Assembly (NCBI GenBank): GCA_027422505.1
Contig: JAPQWV010001391.1
Span: forward strand, 27,265-91,264
Origin: Craterostigma plantagineum
Lineage: Eukaryota; Streptophyta; Magnoliopsida; Lamiales; Linderniaceae
Direction of reading: 5' to 3'
Length of the DNA: 64,000 nt
Both the position numbers and the translations under genes were made by a program. The notes under the pieces are model-generated. The model was not told the origin of the DNA and did not search any database. It saw only the letters and a list, made by a program, of their open reading frames with translations. Position 1 is the stretch's first letter. Every line of letters starts with the position of its first letter. Positions 34,693-45,198 of this stretch are shown one piece after another.

Positions 34693-37415
34693 GGACATCC
34701 ATACCCTCCCATCACACTGGACGATGAACACGTCGACTCTCTCAAATCGAACGTCTCTTTCTTTCAGAAATTCCTCGAAGCACACCATATCTCCGTCGAT
34801 CTCAAATTGGAGCTTCGAATAGCTGATGCAGCATATGCTGTCGAAGACGTTATCGACGCTCACATAGCAGACGAAATATACGATGAAGAGGACTTCAACG
34901 CAAGCCTTCAAAAGGCGATAGAAGCCATGGATCTAGTCGAGGAACAAGTGGCGAAGATGAATTGGAACACGGAGAAGAAAAGGAGCCGAGGCAACAACGA
35001 TCAACCTAGAGGAGTACAACTACAGCCTGATGCAGCATATGCTGCTGAAGACGTTATCGATGCTCACATAGCAGACGAAATATACGATGAAGAGGACTTC
35101 AAAGCAAGTCTTCAAAAGGCGGCGATAGAAGCAATCGAGGAAGAAGAGACGAAGATGAATTGGAACACGGAGAAGAAAAAGAGCCGAGGCAACAACGTGG
35201 TGGGTATGGAACACCTGACACTCGAAATTGTGGACAAGCTCACTCTTCGACAGAACAAATCTGGCCGTCGGATTATCTCTATAACAGGTATGGGCGGAAT
35301 CGTAAGACAACTCTCGCTCGTAAGGTTTATGAACATAAGTGTATTACGGACAACTTTGACGTTCGTGCTTGGGCTACAATATCAAAGGACTACGATATAC
35401 ATGAAAGTCTCGTAGAACTTGTTCATTGTCTAGATAATACGGACAAGCAAAGTTTGCGACGGCAGAAGGAACAAGAATTGGGTCTGAAACTGCACCAATC
35501 TTTGTGCGGCAGAAGGTATCTGATTGTAGTGGACGATCTGTGGGATCTAGAGGCGTGGGATATGGTGCGATCCTTCTTTCCAAGTAGCTCCGGTAGCGGA
35601 GTAGTCATAACCACTAGAGAATCAAAATTCAATCCAATTAGCTCACATGTTTTTAATGTGGGTTTGTTAGGTGAGAGTCAAACTGGGAATTACTTTGCAA
35701 AACTGTATTCGGACAAGATGATTGCCCTCGGGAACTAGAGGATGCTGGGCGGAAGATATCCGATAATTGCAGAGGACTTCCTCTTTCGGTTGTCGTGATT
35801 GGAGGCCATCTGGCAAAGTCTCCAAAAACACTAGAATATTGGGATTCTGTAGTGGAAAATTTAAGTTCGACTGTGAATTCGGAAGACGGCGGTCGTTGTA
35901 TGAAGATATTATCTTTGAGCTATATTCATCTGCCCGTCCACTTGAAACCTTGTTTTCTTTACACAGGAATTTTTCGTGAAGATCGAGGTATTCTCGTTTC
36001 CAAACTGATACGACTATGGGTGGCCGAACGATTTCTAAAACCAATTAATGGCAAGAGCTAGAAGAGGCTGGACATGACTATCTTAATGACCTTGTAGTAG
36101 GAATCTTATTTTATTTTCTATTTCACCTTTTGGAAGAGGAGAATTATCTTGGTTCAAGATCCATGATCTTTTGAGGGACTTATGCTTAAAAGAGGCTTTA
36201 GAGAAGAAATTTTATAGCATCATGCGAAATCAAGATCGAGAATTTCCAAAAAATGGAAGGCGAATTGTCCTTTATCCATGCAGCTCGTACGAGGTGGACC
36301 CTCTCTATTCCGGCGCTAGTATCCTGAAATCGGAGTCCGTTCTTTGTACCTTGATACTTCACGACGGTGCATTATTACCATATGCAGTTCCTAAATCATT
36401 ACGAGTTTTGGCTTTAGAGCAGTACCCAAATATTAGTCAAATTCACGTGTTGGTAGAAGTTGCCTGTGAACTTGTTAACTTGCGTTGCACTGATGTCATA
36501 TCACTTGATGGGGAGGAATTGGTTAGGTTTCCTTCATCAATTTTAAATTCGATGTGGAATCTTCAATCTTTACAGTTGGAAGCGAATTCCAAAGTACAAT
36601 TCGAAATCTGGAAAATGTCTCAGGTTAGACATATCCGCATACGAAGTTAGCCTCTTGGATCCTCTTCCAAGTGAAAGCCATGGTGGTGATATGATGATCT
36701 TGAAGAACCTTCAATCCGTTGGGCAAATAATAAATTTCAGCTTTAGTGAAGATCTGATCAAAAGGATTCCCAACGTAAGGACACTAAGTGTGGCTTATAA
36801 TGAAGAAGTCGAGGGATTCAGCGAAGGGGCGCAATATGCTCTCAACAATATCGCACTTCTCGAAAAGCTTGAAACGTTAAATATGGATTTGCGCAAAGTG
36901 AGATCCATAAGACGAAGAAGAGAAATGTCCGCAAGTCTTAATTTCCCCAATTCACTGAAGCGTCTTTGGGTTAGCGGCCTTCAATTGGATGAGGACGAGG
37001 TAACAATGAGTAAGATTGGGTCATTGCCACTGCTCGAAGAACTAACTATGAGTGAAGCATTGGAAGGGAGTGGAAGCATGTTGATGGACAATTTGTTAGT
37101 TTAAAATGGTTGATCCTCTTCCATTGCAGTGATCTCGAATGTTTTGCAGCAGAATCCATCTATTTCCCTTGCCTTGAAGAGCTGCAACTACACACTATGG
37201 ATGGGTTGAAGGAGATATCATCCTCGAATATCAGAGATATACAGACGCTGAGACATATCGATTTGCTTGATTGTCCTGACTCAGTTGTTGTCTCTGCCAA
37301 AGAAATAGCTGACCACCAAAAGGAAGATATTGGGAATGAAGAATTACGTATATTTGTTCGTTTGCTTAAAGATTCCCGTCTTTCTGCTGAGAGCCTGGAG
37401 GCCAGTAATTTTTTT
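34693..37415 (+). pseudogene. CC-NBS-LRR resistance gene, copy 1, promoter deleted
   Basis: Homologous to the gene at 51161-53930. Coiled-coil region with the EDVID motif (AVEDVIDAHIADEI, near 34835), followed by a second tandem EDVID block (near 35040). NB-ARC: VVGME, damaged P-loop (GMGGI, one base lost before KTTLA, near 35300), kinase-2 LIVVDDLWD (near 35525), GSGVVITTRES (near 35595), GLPLSVV (near 35775), and an IHDLLRD MHD-type motif (near 36163). LRRs run from about 36380 to 37380. At least six frameshifts or stops are seen. The start codon and promoter are absent through a 332-bp deletion relative to copy 2. The 3' end is cut by a MITE at about 37416. Confidence 0.88.
34825..35195 (+). 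repeat. Tandem duplication of the EDVID-coding block, copy 1
   Basis: A unit of about 204 bp beginning GATGCAGCATATGCTG occurs at 34825 and again at 35029, in one frame. Each copy encodes an EDVID helix, a DEEDF-ASLQKA stretch and a basic tail. Confidence 0.9.
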
Positions 37416-37892
37416 GTCTTCCCTCTCCTGTTTTAAACGCACATATGCGTTTCCGTCTTCTCTCTCCTGTTTAAACGCACATATGCATTTCATAATGAGA
37501 TATCCCAAAAGATGCGTTTGATGTTTTAATAATTACAATATATACCCTATTTTTATTTAATATTAAAGTACCCATATAAAAATAAAAATAAATAAAAGTA
37601 TATAAAAGGACTCCTGTTATTATTAATTATTTTTTCAATGTTTTTTTATATGAAAAAATATTGAGTTTACTATTAATTTCGTGAGTACTTTTTCTAATCG
37701 AATTAAATTAACAATGTGGTTTAATTTGTAAAGTTGTAAATTAAGTGGGTAATATTAACATATGAGGTACAAGAGAGGATTATAATAATAGTGTTTTGAG
37801 TTTGAGAATTAGTCTGTCGGTTGGAGAAGAATTACTTCATTTTGAGTTTGAGAATGCGTTTGATGAGAATGAGTTTTTCGATTGGAGACGTC
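37416..37892. mobile_element. Harbinger-type MITE, left end lost
   Basis: Related to 38334-43779 without its insertion: shared phrases include TTTGAGTTTGAGAATTAGTC and GAGAATGAGTTTTTCGATTGGAGA. The right end, GGAGACGTC, is followed by TAA. An early part repeats AAACGCACATATGC twice. Confidence 0.65.
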
Positions 37893-38333
37893 TAATCTTA
37901 ATTATTTTGAGATATGAAACGTTGGAATTTGTGAAGTCTGAACAAATATACACATCCTATCCTTAAAGTTTGATAATGTGTCCATTGATGTACTCCATAT
38001 GATGTATACACGTCCGTTTCATTAAAAAATTACGTGATATTTCTTTTTAAGTGCCGTCTTTAATAAATATCAGTTTCCGTATTGTTATCTTGCCGTGAAT
38101 TTCTATCCGCTCCTTGCCTAGTGACAACAATCTTTATCGCAACACGTCGATCCTCGCTACGAAGGGATTTAATTGGAACGACTGTGAGACCTAAGTTCTC
38201 CATGGTTGTTGTGGACCCGAATTTCAAACATAAGGAACAACTAAATTCGTAAAGTCTAGCACATCATGATGAAAATCTCAATTATACCCATCCATATATA
38301 TATATATGTGTGTACTCCATGCTTGATGCATAA
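37893..38333. other. Intergenic DNA between two MITEs
   Basis: The first 130 bases or so match the sequence after the second MITE (43800-43900), so the MITE and its flank were duplicated together. No gene is seen. Confidence 0.45.
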
Positions 38334-38628
38334 GAGCATCTCCAATCGATACATATATGCGTTTGAGAATGAGATATCTCACAAGATGAGTTTGATGTTT
38401 AAAGAATTACAAGATATATCCTATTTTTATTTAATTATTAAAGTACCCATATAAAAAATAAATAAATAAATAAAAGTATATGAAGGACTCCTGTTATTAT
38501 TAATTATTTTTTTCTTTGTTTTTTATATGAAACAATATTGAGTTTACTATTAATTTTGTGACATTATTTTTCTAATCGAATTAGAATAACAATGTGGTTT
38601 AATTTGTAAGTTGTAAATTGAAGAATTG

Positions 38629-38875
38629 TAATCAATAAATTCTGAGAAGAGAATTTCCGAGATGAACTGATTCAAGTGTTCATCATTTTCTGTTACAAAG
38701 CGTCTCGCTCAAAAGCACGCGCGAAAACCTATATATGTTCCAAACTAAAAGAACAGAGAAAAACGCTACTAAAGACATTAAATTACTGAAATGCCCCTGA
38801 CGGCTTAATGAACTTGAAACTGGCGCGCTTTTACTCCAGGCTTTGATGACTTCATGTCGTTTGCATAATTCTTCA
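38629..38875 (-). repeat. 3' LTR of the nested Copia element
   Basis: Directly next to the C-run at 38877-38882 (purine tract on the element strand). The last pol codon frame ends in a TGA formed by the first three bases of this LTR. Confidence 0.93.
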
Positions 38876-41800
38876 TCCCCCCTCAAGATGAGCTTCCTCA
38901 GCCCTTAAGCTCATCTTGGACATGATGAAATTGAAGGCTGAAGGAGTAAGCGACTTGGTGAATGCATCAGCGAGGTTATGTGAAGTGGAGGTGTGCTGTG
39001 GTGCGATGAACCCGCGCTTGAACTGATCCCGAACCACATGACAATCGATTTCTATGTGTTTCGTACGCTCATGAAACACATGGTTGGAAGTGATGTAGAT
39101 CGCAGCTTTGTTATCACAGAATAAGGGAATTGGAAGTGGCGAGGGCACCTACAATTCAGACATAATATAGGACAGCCACTGTAGTTCTCTAACGGTTGAG
39201 GCCATTGCCCTATATTCAGATTCCGCAGTTGAACACGATATTGTAGATTGCTTCTTCGTTTTCCAGGAGATTAAGCTGCTTCCAAGAAAGATGCAGTAAC
39301 CAGTCAAAGAGTGTCTTGACGTCTTACAAGCGCCCAGTCCGAATCGCTGTAAGCATAGAGCCTCAAACTCGTGGTGCTGGAACAGTCCATGTGAGCTAGT
39401 GCCTTTTAGGTACCTGAGCAGGTGTTGAGCGGCCTGCCAATGAGAGAGCCTCGGGGCATGAACGAACTGACTCAGCTGTTGCACGGCGTGTGTGATGTCC
39501 GGCCTTGTGAAATTGAGGTACAGCAAGCGCCCCACGAGACGTCTGAACTGTAAAGGATCTGCCAGTGGCAGCGTGGTGTCTCTGTCGGAGGATGCAAATG
39601 TGTGACCGCCAGGTAAAGGAGTGGAAACAGGTGCGCTGTCCGACATTTGAGTGTCACGAAGGATGTCCAAAATGTACTTTCGCTGGCACACAGACAGACC
39701 TTCATTTGATCGAGTAATTTCCATCCCAAGGAAATAGTTCACAGCCCCTAAGTCTTTAATGGTAAATGCTTGGTCCAAAAACTCTTTTACTTCTTGCATC
39801 TTGCCAGTGTCTGTGCCGGTGAGAAGAACATCGTCAACGTAGACAAGTAGGAAGATTTCGCAAGAACCATTACGATAAGTAAACAGGCAGTGGTCATGAG
39901 CGCACTGCTTAAAGCCAAATTCCTGCAGCTTAGAGGTGAAAGCAAGGTTCCATTGCCTGGAAGCCTGCTTCAGTCCGTATAACGACCGTTTGAGTTTGCA
40001 AACCTTGGCGCACTGATTGTCCTTGTAGCCGGGAGGTAGACGCATATATACCTCTTCATCAATATGCCCGTGAAGGAATGCATTATTCACATCCAATTGT
40101 TGCAAAACCCAGGACTTAGCGGCCACAATTGCAAGAATCACTCGCACGGTCACTATCTTGGCTACTGGGGAAAAAACCTCGCTGTAGTCCTCGCCCTCAG
40201 TTTGGGTAAAACCTTTGGCGACAAGGCGCGCCTTGTATTTGTTGATCGATCCATCTCCATTGCATTTCACTCTATACACCCACTTGCATCCGATTAGCTT
40301 CTTGCCTTTGGGCAGATCGACGAGTTCCCATGTCTCATTGTCTTCGAGAGCTCTCAGCTCCTGTTGCATAGCATCGACCCATCTCGAATCAGTGGTCGCC
40401 TGATTATAGGTCACCGGCTCATGAAAGGCAGACAAATTGGCCGTGTGCATTTGCTGGCAGTCGTGAACGCAAGAATTTGTGAAGTCTTTCATCCATATGG
40501 GTGGATGTTTACTCTGGAGCTTGTCTGACACTAAGGTAGGTGATAACAGAGGTTGCTCTGTCGTGATTTGAGGGGGCGAGGAACCTGAGGCTGTTACCTG
40601 CGGATGATGAATCGGATTATCAAGGGATGATCCCTGATCAGCGCTGGCGTCATCAAGAACTTCGACATCAAAGGGGTCTCCAATACAGACATTTGGCAAT
40701 ACTGTATCTGAATCATCAGTGAGGACTGAGGGAAAGCTTTCTTCATGGAATTCAACATCCCTCGAGATTATGATCCTATTGACAGATGGGCAAAATACTT
40801 TATACCCTTTCGTCCCTGCTGGATATCCAACGAAGACTCCACTGATACACCTATGATCGAATTTATCCTTGTGAGGATCAAGGTTAACACAGAATGTCTG
40901 ACATCCAAAGGTTCTGAGGTAGGAGTGATCTGGTGGTTTCTCCAGCAGCAGCTCATAAGGGCTTTTCCATCTCAGCACTCTAGATGGCAATCTGTTTATG
41001 ACATGGACTGCAGTTAACACAGATTCTCCCCAGCATACCTTGGGCAATTTTGACTGGAAAAGGAGTGATCGGGCTACTTGGAGAATGTGCTTGTGTTTCC
41101 TTTCTACCACACCGTTTTGCTGCGGGGTGTAGGGGCAGCTCTTTTGGTGGGCAATTCCTTTGCTGGACAGAATTTCTTGGAAGGAGGAACTGAGGAATTC
41201 AGAACCATTGTCAGACCTGATGGATTTCACCTTAGCTTCATACTGATTTTCTGCAAATGAAATGAACTTTCTGAAAATCTCTGGAACTTGTGACTTGTAC
41301 CTCATCAAAAAAATCCAGGTAAACCTGCTATAGTCATCGACAATAGTGAGGAAAAAATGACAACCCGAGAGAGATGGTTGTTTATATGGCCCCCATATGT
41401 CAAGATGAAGAATCTGAAAGCACTGTGAAGTGTGTGTTTCACTCGGGGAAAAGGGAGATCTATGCTTCTTTGACAGGGGACATATGTTGCATTCAGTCAG
41501 GTTATTTGCATTCATTTCATTTAGGATAGAATCTGGTAGATGTTTCATTACAAGATGTGAAGGGTGGCCCAATCTGGAATGCCACTTATTTATGGAAACA
41601 GCAACAGAAGCTACACCAGGTATTGAAAATGACTTGTCACTCGCAGACAAAGGCTTTGGGGCACACATCTGCTGGGCTTTCGAGATTACTGCATCCGTGA
41701 ATGATGACCCGTCCAAAATGTAGAGTCCCCTGTACACTTTGCCTGCTGCAAGAATTTTACTAGTCTGCAACTCAAGCAGCAACCAAAAATCAGTAAAAAA

Positions 41801-43285
41801 TTTGAAATAAACATGGCAGTCTCTGGACAGTTTTCTGACTGACAAAAGGTTGTATCGAAAACTCGGCAAATAGAGGCAATCATATAGGGTGATGTTAGGT
41901 GAAATGGGCACATTTCCACTGTGGGAAACTGCCTTGATGCTTCCATCTGGCAAGTAAACGGGGGTGAAGGAACGAATTGGCTTGGGATTGGTGATGAGAG
42001 CCAAGTTGTTTGCACATGTGGCCGCTGGCCCCAGTGTCTACCAACCATTTCCCATTTCCCATCAAACTCAGCATATCAAGACTCAGCTTAGGAAAAGTCG
42101 AGCTACCTGCAAAATCAGTTAAGTGTGCAAAGTTGACTGAAGACAGATCAGCAGTCTCTGCACTCCCTTTTCCTCTCACCATTTTTGCCAGCTCCCTTTT
42201 CATCATTTCCATTATGCTTGATTGCAGACCTTGTAGCTGTGTATCTTCAGCAGCACTTGAATTTCCCAGGTCTGCCTCTGCCGAATTGGCCTTGTAGTGA
42301 CTTAGTGTTTTCCTTTGAGAATTAAAATTCTGCTCTCTTTTCCCTGAAGCAGCCCCTTCTGGAAAACCAACCAACTTTTAGCAGTCTTCCTTCCTATGCC
42401 CTGATTTTTTGCAGAAACCACACTCTGGAAAGCCGTTCAATTTGAAACATTCTTCCTTTGTATGACCCGATCTTTTGCAGTAGTTGCAAAAGAGTTGAGA
42501 CCTGTCCTGTTTTATGGCTGGCTTAGCGCTGAAGCCCTTTCTAGAGCCAAAACTCTTAACCATCATCGCCGCGCTCTCTTCTGTCAGCGTTAAATTCATC
42601 GACACCTCTCTGTGTTTTTCGGCCTTGGAAATCATGGCGTACACTCGGTTCACTGGTGGTAAATGATCAAGAAACAGAAGCTGATTTCTTTCCAAGTCAA
42701 ACACCTCGCTCAGACCCATGAGAAATTGCATTGATTTGTCCTCCATGTCCCTCTCGTCAATCTTGATCTTGACAGCATCAGGCGCTTGAATTGCAGGTCT
42801 GAGCTGCTCCAATTGATCCCAAAGGTTGCGAATCTTATTGTAGTAATCCACAACACTCATGGTTCCTTGCTTGAGCATGGTGATTTCTCTCTTTATCTCA
42901 TAAATCGAAGAAATATTTGAGGTGCCGTATCGTTCGGCGATTTCATTCCACAGCTGTTCAGCCTCGTGTATGAACATATAACTGTTAACAATATCTTTTG
43001 AGATCGAACTTTTAATCCAACCAGTAATCATGCTGTTAACCTTCTTCCATTTTCTGTAATTAGGTGAATCCATCGCAGGTTTCTTGTATTTTCCATTCAC
43101 AAATCCTAACTTCATTTTCGCCTCAAGAGCTTCTATCATCGTCTCCATATCAAGTAATTTGTCGCAGTTAATTGAGTGGAAACGATCATCATACCTGGAT
43201 TATCAGATCCGTGCAGCTGATAATCCTCATCCATCTCTGAATTCTGAATCTCTGCCGTCACAGTCTGATCTTCTGAGGAAGACAT
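38873..43285 (-). pseudogene. Copia gag-pol of the nested element, long pol frame retained
   Basis: Gag starts at ATG 43285 (MSSSEDQ) and shifts frame near 43145. Two adjacent CCHC knuckles (CNYCKRSGHTKEEC and CGFCKKSGHRKEDC) are followed by an in-frame TAA at 42378-42380, where a Tyr codon would fit. The protease reads WLVDTGASGHM near 42040. A 951-codon frame (39149-42004) covers integrase (HLDIWGP, RSDNGSEF, GVVERKHK), reverse transcriptase with intact YVDD (about 39830-39842) and most of RNase H. An in-frame TAG at 39149-39151 precedes the last RNase H part (LFCDNKAAI). Around 39330-39390 two compensating indels replace the expected YSDSDWA with out-of-frame residues, losing a catalytic Asp. 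Confidence 0.88.
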
Positions 43286-43353
43286 TGTTGATGAATGCGA
43301 TGATTGCTGTTTCGATTCTTTGATCAACGAAGACTATCAGATTCAATCGTCCA

Positions 43354-43367
43354 CGGCTCTGATACCA
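43354..43367 (-). promoter_or_regulatory. Primer-binding site (initiator tRNA-Met)
   Basis: TGGTATCAGAGCCG on the minus strand, directly after the 5' LTR. Confidence 0.9.
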
Positions 43368-43622
43368 TGAAGAATTGTAAATCAATAAACTCTGAGAAGA
43401 GAATTTCCGAGATGAACTGATTCAAGTGTTCATCATTTTCTGTTACAAAGCGTCTCGCTCAAAAGCACGCGCGAAAACCTATATATGTTCCAAACTAGAA
43501 CAGAGAAAAACGCTACTTAAAGACATTAATTACTGAAATGCCCCTGACGGCTTAATGAACTTGAAACTGGCGCGCTTTTACTCCAGGCTTTGATGACTTC
43601 ATGTCGTTTGCATAATTCTTCA
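43368..43622 (-). repeat. 5' LTR of the nested Copia element
   Basis: Pairs with 38629-38875, flanked outside by TAAAT. Confidence 0.93.
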
Positions 43623-43984
43623 TAAATTAAGTGGGTAATATTAACATATGAGGTACAAGAGAGGATTATAATAATAGTCTTTTGAGTTTGAGAATTAGTC
43701 TGTCGGTTGGAGAAGAATCACTTCATTTTGAGTTTGAAAATGCGTTTGATGAGAATGAGTTTTTCGATTGGAGATGATCTAGTCTTATTTATTTTGACTT
43801 ATTTATTTTGAGATATGAAACGTTAGGAATTTGTAAAGTCAGGACAACTATACACGTCCTATCCTTAAAGTTTGACAATGTGTCAATTGATGTACTCCAT
43901 TTTAGAGACGAGAGAGAAAGAATGTGAGGTTAAGGTGGATTTTTGGTTACGGAAAACTGAAGACTTTTGTGAAAACATGCCAAC

Positions 43985-44138
43985 CTTCTCTTTCTCCCTG
44001 TTGTTAGTCTTGTTGGTCTCTATGCTGCGCGCTCTTTTTTCGTAAAAGGCCTGCTTGAACTCCTCTGCTTCTTGGATGATTTGGTTCCGCATCTCCTTCT
44101 CCCTCTTCTCTTTCTCCTCAAGCCGAATTGCATTTTCC
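43985..44138 (-). pseudogene. Isolated clathrin light chain exon
   Basis: Reading the minus strand gives ENAIRLEEKEKREKEMRN, then AEEFKQAFYEKR, then SIETNKTNNREKEK, which I recognise as the conserved coiled-coil, heavy-chain-binding core of plant clathrin light chains. It is bounded by a good acceptor (TTCACAG, ending 44139) and donor (AAG then GTTGG, from 43984). No neighbouring exons are found: transposons lie downstream and unrecognised sequence upstream. It is probably a remnant or a captured exon, not a working gene. Confidence 0.75.
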
Positions 44139-44671
44139 CTGTGAATTGAAAAAGGGCAAAATGAGGAGAAATCCTCATATATCCAGAAATGCAATCAGCA
44201 CACACACACCAACACATTCTGGAACAGTCACTGAAACAATATATTGAAGATTGAAAACAGCTGCATAAGAGTTTTGATACTTTTTTCGTGCTTGAGCATG
44301 AGCAAATGGTATGGCGGAATGCGGATCATTAAGAATCCGATCATATGATAAGAATATTCACTTGAAGAGATGGGAAATAAATTTGGTTCAAAGGGCTGGC
44401 ATTGCATGCTAGATAAAAGCAAGAGGGAAACGAAATAATCACTTGAGATCTCACTCAAAAGTTAGATATCAAATCGCTCAACAATATACACACATGATTC
44501 TACTACAAATCAGTCACAAAAATTCAGATCAAAGTTCACATCGGCTCATTACAACATATTATCAGAGCATCCCAATCCAAACCTATGTAAGGTTGCAGGA
44601 ATTGGTTGTATTTTCTTCTCCGATTCGCCTAAAATGATCACTTTCCCGGCCCTAAATTAATGTCGTTGCAG
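44139..44671. other. Unrecognised intron-like or intergenic DNA
   Basis: No coding feature. It ends with a good splice acceptor (TCGTTGCAG, to 44671) for the receptor-kinase exon that follows. Confidence 0.4.
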
Positions 44672-44925
44672 GCGTGGGAGCTATACCAAGAAGGGAAATT
44701 GCTGGACCTTGTCGACAAAGAAATCGAGGGAGGGTACTCGGAAGACGAAGTCCTCAGATACATGAAAGTGGCTCTCTTCTGCTCTCAGTCTAACTCGGGG
44801 AGAAGGCCTTCGATGAGCCAAGTCGTTGAGATGCTTTCGAAGAACGTAAAGCTCAACGAAAGCCAACTGACGCCGCCTGGCTTCTTCGAAGACTCGGATC
44901 GTCCCGACGGTAAGGCTTCGAAGGT

Positions 44926-45166
44926 TGTTAGGAATAATCCTTGTGATCCCATTTTCCTTTATTAGATTAGGAGAAGATTAGATTAGGATATGATTACATT
45001 ATCTTTTCCTTATAGCGTAGGCTAAATTAGTCGCCTGATTGTAGGCATTTATTAGTTTCCATGTAAACTTCTATTTAAGCAGTACAGAGGCTACAGAAAC
45101 CGTAGTCGATTCAGCTTCACAAAACAAGACCGTGTTCACTGTGTTCGCGTGAGTTTATTTCCAACA
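44926..45166 (+). repeat. 5' LTR of the GC-rich Copia element
   Basis: Pairs with 49498-49739; contains a CTATTTAAGCAG TATA-like site near 45072. Confidence 0.95.
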
Positions 45167-45198
45167 ACTGGTATCAGAGCGAGTTTCATCCAGGGACC

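Larger units (their letters stand above)
38629..43622 (-). mobile_element. Full-length Copia LTR retrotransposon (RE1/Ale-like), nested in a MITE
   Basis: A 5.0-kb element on the minus strand. LTRs of 247 bp (38629-38875, 3') and 255 bp (43368-43622, 5') start TGAAGAATT and end AATTCTTCA, a perfect 9-bp inverted terminal repeat. The 5-bp target duplication TAAAT is at 38624-38628 and 43623-43627. A primer-binding site and a purine tract lie at the expected places. LTRs differ by one substitution and a few indels, so it is young. The integrase region (LHLDIWGPYK) resembles RE1/Ale-type elements. Confidence 0.95.
38334..43779. mobile_element. Harbinger-type MITE interrupted by a Copia element
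   Basis: Left end GAGCATCTCCAATCG after TAA (38331-38333); right end CGATTGGAGATGATC before TAG. The two halves (38334-38628 and 43628-43779) join to a MITE of about 450 bp once the Copia element and its TAAAT duplication are removed. Confidence 0.72.
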
